Shown: positions 11,494 to 24,200 of the stretch, piece after piece
How positions within the stretch are numbered: the first letter of the stretch is position 1
How the letters are laid out: each line of letters begins with the position of its first letter
Notes under the pieces: generated by a model
The model's input: only the letters and a program-made list of their open reading frames with translations
Databases searched by the model: none
What the model was told of the DNA's origin: nothing
Made by a program: the position numbers and the translations under genes
Assembly: GCA_963170055.1 (NCBI GenBank)
Contig: CAUJGJ010000107.1
Coordinates: forward strand, 166,095-230,094
Length of the DNA stretch: 64,000 nucleotides
Direction: 5' to 3'
Origin: Halisarca cf. caerulea
Taxonomy: Eukaryota; Porifera; Demospongiae; Chondrillida; Halisarcidae

Positions 11494-14450
11494 ACTGGGA
11501 ATGTGCGTGGTGCTAGTGCCAAATATTTTTATTAGCACCACCATATCCAACACTACACAAATACGCCCACAGCACTTCAGAAACTTCATGTGTGTCCACT
11601 GGGAATGTGCGTGGTGCTAGTGCCAAATATTGGTATTAGCACCACCATATCCAACAATACAAAAATACGCCCACAGCACTTCAGAAACTTCATGTGAGTT
11701 CACTGGGAATGTGCGTGGTGCTAGTGCCAAATATTGGTATTAGCACCACCATATCCAACACTACACAAATACGCCCACAGCACTTCAGAAAGGTGATATG
11801 TGTCCACTGGGAAAGGGCGTGGTGCTAGTGCCAAATATTGGTATTAGCAAAAGCATATCCAACACTACACAAATACGCCCACAGAACTTCAGAAACTCCA
11901 TGTGTGTTCACTGGGAATGTGCGTGGTGCTAGTGCCAAATATTGGTATTAGCAAAAGCATATCCAACACTACACAAATACGCCCACAGAACTTCAGAAAC
12001 TCCATGTGTGTTCACTGGGAATGTGCGTGGTGCTAGTGCCAAATATTGGTATTAGCACCACCATATCCAACACTACACAAATACGCCCACAGCACTTCAG
12101 AAAGGTCATGTGTGTCCACTGGGAATGTGCGTGGTGCTAGTGCCAAATATTGGTATTAGCACCAGCATATCCAACATTACACAAATACGCCCACAGTAGT
12201 TAAAAATCTTCATGTGTGTCCAATGGGAATGTGTGTGGTGCTAGTTCCATATATTGGTATTAGCACCACCATATCCAACACTACACAAATACGCCCACAG
12301 CATATAAGAAACTTCATGTGTGTCCACTGGGAATGTGCGTGGTGCTAGTGCCAAATATTGGTATTAGCACCAGCATATCCAACACTACACAAATACGCCC
12401 ACAGCACTTCAGAAAGGTCATGTGTGTCCACTGGGAATGTGCGTGGTGCTAGTGCCAAATATTGGTATTAGCACCAGCATATCCAACTCTACACAAATAC
12501 GCCCACAGTAGTTAAAAATCTTCATGTGTGTCCACTGGGAATGTGCGTGGTGCTAGTGCCAAATATTTTTATTAGCACCACCATATCCAACACTACACAA
12601 ATACGCCCACAGCACTTCAGAAACTTCATGTGTGTCCACTGGGAATGTGCGTGGTGCTAGTGAAAAATATTGGTATTAGCACCACCATATCCAACAATAC
12701 AAAAATACGCCCACAGCACTTCAGAAACTTCATGTGTGTTCACTGGGAATGTGCGTGGTGCTAGTGCCAAATATTGGTATTAGCACCACCATATCCAACA
12801 CTACACAAATACGCCCACAGCACTTCAGAAAGGTGATATGTGTCCACTTGGAAAGTGCGTGGTGCTAGTGCCAAATATTGGTATTAGCACCAGCATATCC
12901 AACACTACACAAATACGCCCACAGAACTTCAGAAACTCCATGTTTGTTCACTGGGAATGTGCGTGGTGCTAGTGCCAAATATTGGTATTTGCACCAGCAT
13001 ATACAACAGTACACAAATACGCCCACAGCACTTCAGAAAGGTCATGTGTGTCCACTGGGAATGTGCGTGGTGCTAGTGCCAAATATTGGTATTAGCACCA
13101 CCATATCCAACACTACACAAATACGCCCACAGAACTTCAGAAACTTCATGTGTGTCCACTGGGAATGTGCGTGGTGCTAGTGCCAAATATTGGTATTAGC
13201 ATCAGCATATCAAACACCACACAAATACGCTCACAGCACTTCAGAAACTTAATGTGTGTCTACTGGGAATGTGCGTGGTGCTAGTGCCAAATATTGGTAT
13301 TAGCACCAGCATATCCAACACTAAACAAAGACGCCCACAGCACTTCAGAAAGGTCATGTGTGTCCACTGGGAATGTGCGTGGTGCTAGTGCCAAATATTG
13401 GTATTAGCACCAGCATATCCAACATTACACAAATACGCCCACAGTAGTTAAAAATCTTCATGCGTGTCCAATGGGAATGTGTGTGGTGCTAGTGCCATAT
13501 ATTGGTATTAGCACCACCATATCCAACACTACACAAATACGCCCACAGCACTTCAGAAACTTCATGTGTGTCCACTGGGAATGTGCGTGGTGCTAGTGCC
13601 AAATAATGGTATTAGCACCAGCATATCCAACACTACACAGATACGCCCACAGCACTTCAGCAAGGTCATGTGTGTCCACTGGGAATGTGCGTGGTGCTAG
13701 TGCCAAATATTGGTATTAGCACCATCATATCCAACACTACACAAATACGCCCACAGCACTTCAGTAAGGTCATGTGTGTCCACTGGGAATGTGCGTGGTG
13801 CTAGTGCCAAATATTGGTATTAGCACCAGCATATCCAACATTACACAAATACGCCCACAGCATATAAGAAACTTCATGTGTGTCCACTGGGAAAGTGCGT
13901 GGTGCTAGTGCCAAATATTGGTATTAGCACAACCACATCCAACACTACACAAATGCGCCCACAGTACTTCAGAAAGGTCATGTGTGTCCACTGGGAATGC
14001 GCGTGGTGCCAGTGCCAAATATTGGTATTAGCACCAGCATATCCAACATTACACAAATACGCCCACAGTAGTTAAGAATCTTCATGTGTGTCCACTGGGA
14101 ATGTTTGTGGTGCTAGTGCCAAATATTGGTATTAGCACCAGCATAGCCAACACTACACAAATACGCCCACAGATCTTCAGAAACTTCATGTGTGTCTACT
14201 GGGAATGTGCGTGGTGCTAGTACCAAATATTTTGTATTTGCACCAGCATATCCAACGCTACACAAATACGCCCACAGCACTTCAGAAAGGTCATGTGTGT
14301 CCACTGGGAATGTGCGTGGTGCTAGTGCCAAATATTGGTATTAGCACCACCATATCCAACACTACACAAATACGCCCACAGCACTGCAGAAAGGTCATGT
14401 GTGTCCACTGGGAATGTGCGTGGTGCTAGTGCCAAATAATGGTATTAGCA

Positions 14451-16429
14451 CCAGCATATCCAACACTACACAGATACGCCCACAGCACTTCAGAAACTTC
14501 ATGTGTGTCCTTTGACAATGTGCGTGGTGCTAGTGCCAAATATTGGTATTAGCACCAGCATATCCAACACTACACAAATACGCCCACAGCACTTCAGAAA
14601 GGTCATGTGTGTCCACTGGGAATGTGCGTGGTGCTAGTGCAAAATATTGGTATTAGCACCAGCATATCCAACTCTACACAAATACGCCCACAGTAGTTAA
14701 AAATCTTCATGTGTGTCCACTGGGAATGTGCGTGGTGCTAGTGCCAAATATTTTTATTAGCACCACCATATCCAACACTACACAAATACGCCCACAGCAC
14801 TTCAGAAACTTCATGTGTGTCCACTGGGAATGTGCGTGGTGCTAGTGCCAAATATTGGTATTAGCACCACCATATCCAACAATACAAAAATACGCCCACA
14901 GCACTTCAGAAACTTCATGTGAGTTCACTGGGAATGTGCGTGGTTCTAGTGCCAAATATTGGTATTAGCACCACCATATCCAACACTACACAAATACGCC
15001 CACAGCACTTCAGAAAGGTTATATGTGTCCACTGGGAAAGTGCGTGGTGCTAGTGCCAAATATTGGTATTAGCACCAGCATATCCAACACTACACAAATA
15101 CGCCCACAGAACTTCAGAAACTTCATGTGTGTCCACTGGTAATGTGTGTGGTGCTAGTGCCAAATATTGGTATTAGCATCAGCATATCAAACACCACACA
15201 AATACGCTCACAGCACTTCAGAAACTTAATGTGTTACTACTGGGAATGTGCGTGGTGCTAGTGCCAAATATTGGTATTAGCACCACCATATCCAACACTA
15301 CACAAATACGCCCACAGCACTTCAGAAAGGTCATGTGTGTCTACTGGGAATGTGCGTGGTGCTAGTGCCAAATATTGGTATTAGCACCACCATATCCAAC
15401 ACTACACAAATACGCCCACAGCACTTCAGAAAGGTCATGTGTGTCCACTGGGAATGTGCGTGGTGCTAGTGCCAAATATTGGTATTAGCACCAGCATATC
15501 CTACACTACACAGATACGCCCACAGCACTTCAGAAACTTCATGTGTGTCACCTGAGAATGTGCGTGGTGCTAGTGCCAAATATTGGTATTAGCACCAGCA
15601 TATCCTACACTACACAGATACGCCCACAGCACTTCAGAAACTTCATGTGTGTCCCCTGAGAATGTGCGTGGTGCTAGTGCCAAATATTGGTATTAGCACC
15701 ACCATATCCACACTACACAAATACGCCCACAGCATATAAGAAACTTCATGTGTGTCTACTGGGAATGTGCGTGGTGCTAGTACCAAATATTGGTATTAGC
15801 ACCAGCATATCCAACACTACACAAATACGCCCACAGCACTTCAGAAAGGTCATGTGTGTCCACTGGGAATGTGCGTGGTGCTAGTGCCAAATATTGGTAT
15901 TAGCACCACCATATCCAACACTACACAAATACGCCCACAGCACTTCAGAAAGGTCACGTGTGTCCACTGGGAATGTGCGTGGTGCTAGTGCCAAATATTG
16001 GTATTAGCACCAGCATATCCAACATTACACAAATACTTCCACAGTAGTTAAAAATCTTCATGTGTGTCCTCTGGGAATGTGCGTGGTGCTAGTGCCAAAT
16101 ATTGGTATTAGCACCACCATATCCAACACTACAGAAATACGCCCACAGCACTTCAGAAACTTCATGTGTGTCCACTGGGAATGGGCGTGGTGCTAGTGCC
16201 AAATATTGGTATTAGCACCACCATATCCAACACTACACAAATACGCCCACAGCACTTCAGAAACTTCATGTGTGTTCACTGGGAATGTGCGTGGTGTTAG
16301 TGCCAAATATTGGTATTAGCACCAGCATATCCAACACTACACAAATACGCCCACAGCACTTCAGAAAGGTCATGTGTGTCCACTGGAAATGTGCGTGGTG
16401 CTAGTGCCAAATATTGGTATTAGCACCAG
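14451..16429 (+). repeat. Mosaic satellite interval with private variants
   Basis: No gene or unique sequence lies here. The first half (to about 15010) is a diverged copy of 11226-11790 at about 3225 bp, with private changes such as TGGTTCTAGTG near 14941 and GGTTATATGTG near 15018. A monomer near 15230 has GTGTTACTACTGG. Two adjacent monomers near 15490 and 15595 share CATATCCTACAC and differ mainly in TGTCACCTGAG versus TGTCCCCTGAG, a likely single-monomer duplication. A one-base deletion (CATATCCACAC, near 15710) restores the phase shifted at 14230. Variants AATACTTCCACAG and CTACAGAAATACG near 16030 and 16130 recur at 31.1 and 34.1 kb. Confidence 0.8.
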
Positions 16430-19400
16430 CATATCCAACACTGCACAAATACGCCCTCAGCACTTCAGAAAGGTCATGTGTGTCCACAGGGAATGTGCGT
16501 GGTGCTAGTGCCAAATATTGGTATTAGCACCAGCATATCCAACACTACACAAATACGCCCACAGCACTTCAGAAACTTCATGTGTGTCCACTGGGAATGT
16601 GCGTGGTGCTAGTGCCAAATATTGGTATTAGCACCACCATATCCAACACTACACAAATACGCCCACAGCACTTCAGAAAGGTCATGTGTGTCCACTGGGA
16701 ATGTGCGTGGTGCTAGTGCCAAATATTGGTATTAGCACCAGCATATCCTACACTACACAGATACGCCCACAGCACTTCAGAAACTTCATGTGTGTCACCT
16801 GAGAATGTGCGTGGTGCTAGTGCCAAATATTGGTATTAACACCAGCATATCCAACACTACACAAATACGCCCACAGCACTTCAGAAACTTCATGTGTGTC
16901 CACTGGGAATGTGCGTGGTGCTAGTGCCAAATATTGGTATTAGCACCACCACATCCAACACTACACAAATGCGCCCACAGTACTTCAGAAAGGTTATGTG
17001 TTTCCACTGGGAATGCGCGTGGTGCCAGTGCCAAATATTGGTATTAGCACCAGCATATCCAACATTACACAAATACGCCCACAGTAGTTAAGTATCTTCA
17101 TGTGTGTCCACTGGGAATGTGTGTGGTGCTAGTGCCAAATATTGGTATTAGCACCAGCATATCAAACACTACACAAATACGCCCACAGCACTTCAGAAAG
17201 GTCATGTGTGTCCACTAGGAATGTGCGTGGTGCTAGTGCCAAATATTGGTATTAGCACCACCATATCCAACACTACACAAATACGCCCACAGCACTTCAG
17301 AAAGGTCATGTGTGTCCACTGGGAATGTGTGTGGTGCTAGTGCCAAATATTGGTATTAGCACCAGCATATCCAACATTACACAAATACGCCCACAGTAGT
17401 TAAAAATCTTCATGCGTGTCCAATGGGAATGTGTGTGGTGCTAGTGCCATATATTGGTATTAGCACCACCATATCCAACACTACACAAATACGCCCACAG
17501 CACTTCAAAAACTTCATGTGTGTCCACTGGGAATGTGCGTGGTGCTAGTGCCAAATATTGGTATTAGCACCAGCATATCCAACACTACACAGATACGCCC
17601 ACAGCACTTCAGCAAGGTCATGTGTGTCCACTGGGAATGTGCGTGGTGCTAGTGCCAAATATTGGTATTAGCACCACCATATCCAACACTACACAAATAC
17701 GCCCACAGCACTTCAGAAAGGTCATGTGTGTCCACTGGGAATGTGCGTGGTGCTAGTGCTAAATATTGGTATTAGCACCAGCATATCCAACATTACACAA
17801 ATATGCCCACAGTAGTTAAAAATCTTCATGCGTGTCCAATGGAAATGTGTGTGGTGCTAGTGTCATATATTGGTATTAGCACCACCATATCCAACACTAA
17901 ACAGATACGCCCACAGCACTTCAGAAACTTCATGTGTGTCTACTGGGAATGTGCGTGGTGCTAGTGCCAAATATTGGTATTAGCACCACCATATCCAACA
18001 CTGCACAAATACGCCCTCAGCACTTCAGAAAGGTCATGTGTGTCCACAGGGAATGTGCGTGGTGCTAGTGCCAAATATTGGTATTAGCACCAGCATATCC
18101 AACACTACACAAATACGCCCACAGCACTTCAGAAACTTCATGTGTGTCCACTGGGAATGTGCGTGGTGCTAGTGCCAAATATTGGTATTAGCACCACCAT
18201 ATCCAACACTACACAAATACGCCCACAGCACTTCAGAAAGGTCATGTGTGTCCACTGGGAATGTGCGTGGTGCTAGTGCCAAATATTGGTATTAGCACCA
18301 GCATATCCTACACTACACAGATACGCCCACAGCACTTCAGAAACTTCATGTGTGTCACCTGAGAATGTGCGTGGTGCTAGTGCCAAATATTGGTATTAAC
18401 ACCAGCATATCCAACACTACACAAATACGCCCACAGCACTTCAGAAACTTCATGTGTGTCCACTGGGAATGTGCGTGGTGCTAGTGCCAAATATTGGTAT
18501 TAGCACCACCACATCCAACACTACACAAATGCGCCCACAGTACTTCAGAAAGGTTATGTGTTTCCACTGGGAATGCGCGTGGTGCCAGTGCCAAATATTG
18601 GTATTAGCACCAGCATATCCAACATTACACAAATACGCCCACAGTAGTTAAGTATCTTCATGTGTGTCCACTGGGAATGTGTGTGGTGCTAGTGCCAAAT
18701 ATTGGTATTAGCACCAGCATATCAAACACTACACAAATACGCCCACAGCACTTCAGAAAGGTCATGTGTGTCCACTAGGAATGTGCGTGGTGCTAGTGCC
18801 AAATATTGGTATTAGCACCACCATATCCAACACTACACAAATACGCCCACAGCACTTCAGAAAGGTCATGTGTGTCCACTGGGAATGTGTGTGGTGCTAG
18901 TGCCAAATATTGGTATTAGCACCAGCATATCCAACATTACACAAATACGCCCACAGTAGTTAAAAATCTTCATGCGTGTCCAATGGGAATGTGTGTGGTG
19001 CTAGTGCCATATATTGGTATTAGCACCACCATATCCAACACTACACAAATACGCCCACAGCACTTCAAAAACTTCATGTGTGTCCACTGGGAATGTGCGT
19101 GGTGCTAGTGCCAAATATTGGTATTAGCACCAGCATATCCAACACTACACAGATACGCCCACAGCACTTCAGCAAGGTCATGTGTGTCCACTGGGAATGT
19201 GCGTGGTGCTAGTGCCAAATATTGGTATTAGCACCACCATATCCAACACTACACAAATACGCCCACAGCACTTCAGAAAGGTCATGTGTGTCCACTGGGA
19301 ATGTGCGTGGTGCTAGTGCTAAATATTGGTATTAGCACCAGCATATCCAACATTACACAAATATGCCCACAGTAGTTAAAAATCTTCATGCGTGTCCAAT

Positions 19401-19562
19401 GGAAATGTGTGTGGTGCTAGTGTCATATATTGGTATTAGCACCACCATATCCAACACTAAACAGATACGCCCACAGCACTTCAGAAACTTCATGTGTGTC
19501 TACTGGGAATGTGCGTGGTGCTAGTGCCAAATATTGGTATTAGCACCACCATATCCAACACT
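16430..19562 (+). repeat. Exact 15-monomer (1560-bp) tandem duplication
   Basis: Bases 16430-18002 and 17990-19562 are identical over 1573 bp in a complete line-by-line comparison. The bounding mismatches are 16429 G versus 17989 C on the left and 18003 G versus 19563 A on the right. Private variants shared by both copies include CTGCACAAATACGCCCTCAG, TCCACAGGGAATG, TGTCACCTGAG, TTAACACCAGC, GGTTATGTGTTTCC, TCCACTAGGAATG, GTGCTAAATATTGG, AATATGCCC and TGTCATATATTGG. Perfect identity makes this the youngest-looking amplification in the window, or one kept identical by conversion. A collapsed or expanded assembly repeat must also be considered. Confidence 0.93.
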
Positions 19563-21271
19563 ACAAAAATACGCCCACAGCACTTCAGAAACTTCATGTG
19601 TGTTCACTGGGAATGTGCGTGGTGCTAGTGCCAAATATTGGTATTAGCACCAGCATATCCAACACTACACAAATACGCCCACAGCACTTCAGCAAGGTCA
19701 AGTGTGTCCACTGGGAATGTGCGTGGTGCTAGTGCCAAATATTGGTATTAGCACCACCATATCCAACACTACACAAATACGCCCACAGCACTTCAGTAAG
19801 GTCATGTGTGTCCACTGGGAATGTGCGTGGTGCTAGTGCCAAATATTGGTATTAGCACCAGCATATCCAACATTACACAAATACGCCCACAGCATATAAG
19901 AAACTTCATGTGTGTCCACTGGGAAAGTGCGTGGTGCTAGTGCCAAATATTGGTATTAGCACCACCACATCCAACACTACACAAATGCGCCCACAGTACT
20001 TCAGAAAGGTCATGTGTGTCCACTGGGAATGCGCGTGGTGCCAGTGCCAAATATTGGTATTAGCACCAGCATATCCAACATTACACAAATACGCCCACAG
20101 TAGTTAAGAATCTTCATGTGTGTCCACTGGGAATGTGTGTGGTGCTAGTGCCAAATATTGGTATTAGCACCACTATATCCAACACTACACAAATACGCCC
20201 ACAGATCTTCAGAAACTTAATGTGTGTCTACTGGGAATGTGCGTGGTGCTAGTGCCAAATATTTGTATTAGCACCAGCATATCCAACACTACACAAATAC
20301 GCCCACAGCACTTCAGAAACTTCATGTGTGTTCACTGGGAATGTGCGTGGTGTTAGTGCCAAATATTGGTATTAGCACCAGCATATCCAACACTACACAA
20401 ATACGCCCTCAGCACTTCAGAAAGGTCATGTGTGTCCACAGGGAATGTGCGTGGTGCTAGTGCCAAATATTGGTATTAGCACCAGCATATCCAACACTAC
20501 ACAAATACGCCCACAGCACTTCAGAAACTTCATGTGTGTCTACTGGTAATGTGCGTGGTGCTAGTGCCAAATATTGGTATTAGCACCACCATATCCAACA
20601 CTACACAAATACGCCCACAGCACTTCAGAAAGGTCATGTGTGTCCACTGGGAATGTGCGTGGTGCTAGTGCCAAATATTGGTATTAGCACCAGCATATCC
20701 TACACTACACAGATACGCCCACAGCACTTCAGAAACTTCATGTGTGTCCCCTGAGAATGTGCGTGGTGCTAGTGCCAAATATTGGTATTAACACCAGCAT
20801 ATCCAACACTACACAAATACGCCCACAGCACTTCAGAAACTTCATGTGTGTCCACTGGGAATGCGCGTGGTGCCAGTGCCAAATATTGGTATTAGCACCA
20901 GCATATCCAACATTACACAAATACGCCCACAGTAGTTAAGAATCTTCATGTGTGTCCACTGGGAATGTGTGTGGTGCTAGTGCCAAATATTGGTATTAGC
21001 ACCAGCATATCCAACACTACACAAATACGCCCACAGCACTTCAGAAAGGTCATGTGTGTCCACTAGGAATGTGCGTGGTGCTAGTGCCAAATATTGGTAT
21101 TAGCACCACCATATCCAACACTACACAAATACGCCCACAGCACTTCAGAAAGGTCATGTGTGTCCACTGGGAATGTGTGTGGTGCTAGTGCCAAATATTG
21201 GTATTAGCACCAGCATATCCAACATTACACAAATACGCCCACAGTAGTTAAAAATCTTCATGCGTGTCCAA
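19563..21271 (+). repeat. Mosaic satellite interval between the 15-mer and 45-mer blocks
   Basis: Only satellite monomers are present. It holds the fifth trimer module (near 19906), a partial module near 20738 that begins with CCCCTGAGAATG and has TTAACACCAGC, a GTCAAGTGTG variant near 19698, and an ATCTTCAGAAACTTAATG cassette near 20210. From about 20940 it resembles the 18.65 kb region at an offset of 22 monomers (2288 bp), including TCCACTAGGAATG, but with CATATCCAAC where the earlier copy has CATATCAAAC. It looks like a recombinant of neighbouring haplotypes. Confidence 0.78.
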
Positions 21272-24200
21272 TGGGAATGTGTGTGGTGCTAGTGCCATAT
21301 ATTGGTATTAGCACCACCATATCCAACACTACACAAATACGCCCACAGCACTTCAAAAACTTCATGTGTGTCCACTGGGAATGTGCGTGGTGCTAGTGCC
21401 AAATATTGGTATTAGCAAAAGCATATCCAACACTACACAGATACGCCCACAGCACTTCAGCAAGGTCATGTGTGTCCACTGGGAATGTGCGTGGTGCTAG
21501 TGCCAAATATTGGTATTAGCACCACCATATCCAACACTACACAAATACGCCCACAGCACTTCAGAAAGGTCATGTGTGTCCACTGGGAATGTGCGTGGTG
21601 CTAGTGCCAAATATTGGTATTAGCACCAGCATATCCAACATTACACAAATACGCCCACAGTAGTTAAAAATCTTCATGCGTGTCCAATGGGAATGTGTGT
21701 GGTGCTAGTGCCATATATTGGTATTAGCACCACCATATCCAACACTAAACAGATACGCCCACAGCACTTCAGAAACTTCATGTGTGTCTACTGGGAATGT
21801 GCGTGGTGCTAGTGCCAAATATTGGTATTAGCACCACCATATCCAACACTACAAAAATACGCCCACAGCACTTCAGAAACTTCATGTGTGTCCACTGGGA
21901 ATGTGCGTGGTGCTAGTGCCAAATAATGGTATTAGCACCAGCATATCCAACACTACACAGATACGCCCACAGCACTTCAGCAAGGTCATGTGTGTCCACT
22001 GGGAATGTGCGTGGTGCTAGTGCCAAATATTGGTATTAGCACCACCATATCCAACACTACACAAATACGCCCACAGCACTTCAGTAAGGTCATGTGTGTC
22101 CACTGGGAATGTGCGTGGTGCTAGTGCCAAATATTGGTATTAGCACCAGCATATCCAACATTACACAAATACGCCCACAGCATATAAGAAACTTCATGTG
22201 TGTCCACTGGGAAAGTGCGTGGTGCTAGTGCCAAATATTGGTATTAGCACCACCACATCCAACACTACACAAATGCGCCCACAGTACTTCAGAAAGGTCA
22301 TGTGTGTCCACTGGGAATGCGCGTGGTGCCAGGTGCCAAATATTGGTATTAGCACCAGCATATCCAACATTACACAAATACGCCCACAGTAGTTAAGAAT
22401 CTTCATGTGTGTCCACTGGGAATGTGTGTGGTGCTAGTGCCAAATATTGGTATTAGCACCACTATATCCAACACTACACAAATACGCCCACAGATCTTCA
22501 GAAACTTAATGTGTGTCTACTGGGAATGTGCGTGGTGCTAGTACCAAATATTGGTATTAGCACCAGCATATACAACACTACACAAATACGCCCACAGCAC
22601 TTCAGAAAGGTCATGTGTGTCCACTGGGAATGTGCGTGGTGCTAGTGCCAAATATTGGTATTAGCACCAGCATATCCAACACTACACAAATACGCCCACA
22701 GCACTTCAGAAAGGTCATGTGTGTCCACTGGGAATGTGCGTGGTGCTAGTGCCAAATATTGGTATTAGCACCACCATATCCAACACTAAACAAATACGCC
22801 CACAGCACTTCAGAAACTTCATGTGTGTCTACTGGGAATGTGCGTGGTGCTAGTGCCAAATATTGGTATTAGCACCAGCATATCCAACACTACACAAATA
22901 CGCCCACAGAACTTCAGAAAGGTCATGTGTGTCCACTGGGAATGTGTGTGGTGCTAGTGCCAAATATTGGTATTAGCACCAGCATATCCAACACTACACA
23001 AATACGCCCACAGCACTTCAGAAACTTAATGTGTGTCTACTGGGAATGTGCGTGGTGCTAGTGCCAAATATTGGTATTAGCGCCAGCATATCCAACACTA
23101 CACAAATACGCCCACAGCACTTCAGAAAGGTCATGTGTGTCCACTGGGAATGTGCGTGGTGCTAGTGCCAAATATTGGTATTAGCACCACCATATCCAAC
23201 ACTACACAAATACGCCCACAGCACTTCAGAAAGGTCATGTGTGTCCTCTGGGAATGTGCGTGGTGCTAGTGCCAAATATTGGTATTAGCACCAGCATATC
23301 CAACATTACACAAATACACCCACAGTAGTTGAAAATCTTCATGTGTGTCCAATGGGAATGTGCGTGGTGCTAGTGCCAAATATTGGTATTAGCACCAGCA
23401 TATCCAACACTACACAAATACGCCCACAGCACTTCAGAAACTTAATGTGTGTCTACTGGGAATGTGCGTGGTGCTAGTGCCAAATATTGGTATTAGCACC
23501 AGCATATCCAACACTACACAAATACGCCCACAGCACTTCAGAAACTTCATGTGTGTCCCCTGACAATGTGCGTGGTGCTAGTGCCAAATATTGGTATTAG
23601 CACCACCATATCCAACACTAAACAAATACGCCCACAGCACTTCAGAAACTTCATGTGTGTCTACTGGGAATGTGCGTGGTGCTAGTGCCAAATATTGGTA
23701 TTAGCACCACCATATCCAACACTACACAAATACGCCCACAGCACTTCAGAAAGGTCATGTGTGTCCACTGGGAATGTGCGTGGTGCTAGTGCCAAATATT
23801 GGTATTAGCACCAGCATATCCAACATTACACAAATACGCCCACAGTAGTTAAAAATCTTCATGTGTGTCCAATGGGAATGTGCGTGGTGCTAGTGCCAAA
23901 TATTGGTATTAGCACCACCATATCCAACATTACACAAATACTTCCACAGTAGTTAAAAATCTTCATGTGTGTCCTCTGGGAATGTGCGTGGTGCTAGTGC
24001 CAAATATTGGTATTAGCACCACTATATCCAACACAACAAAAATACGCCCACAGCACTTCAGAAAGGTCATGTGTGTCCACTGGGAATGTGCGTGGTGCTA
24101 GTGCCAAATATTGGTATTAGCACCAGCATATCCAACACTACACAAATACGCCCACAGCACTTCAGAAAGGTCATGTGTGTCCACTGGGAATGTGCGTGGT

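Larger units (their letters stand above)
4791..13320 (+). repeat. 54-monomer (5616-bp) duplication
   Basis: Bases from about 4791 to 7704 match about 10407 to 13320 at 5616 bp, exactly 54 monomers. Shared landmarks are TCCTTTGACAATG (5667 and 11283), GGGAAAGGGCG (near 6194 and 11810), two consecutive GCAAAAGCATATC monomers (near 6231 and 6335; 11847 and 11951) and CATCAGCATATC (near 7586 and 13202). Identity is very high to about 6976/12592, then falls: the right copy shows TGAAAAATATTGG near 12661, CCACTTGGAAAG near 12845 and CATATACAACAG near 13006. The duplication surrounds the 10-mer and 13-mer duplications, showing nested amplification. Confidence 0.8.
620..14450 (+). repeat. Long-range duplicate pair 620-1790 and 13278-14450
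   Basis: The first segment recurs at an offset of 12658 bp, which is 122 monomers minus the 30-bp deletion at 4785. Shared markers in order are AAACAAAGAC (near 665 and 13323), AATAATGG, CATATAAG, the trimer module, and TTTGTATTTGC with AACGCTAC. After the extra T in the run at 14230-14233 the offset becomes 12659. Scattered single substitutions separate the copies, for example TCTACTGG versus TCCACTGG near 1018/13676 and CACCACCACATCC versus CACAACCACATCC near 1270/13928. The pair is therefore older than the local tandem duplications lying between its members. Confidence 0.75.
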
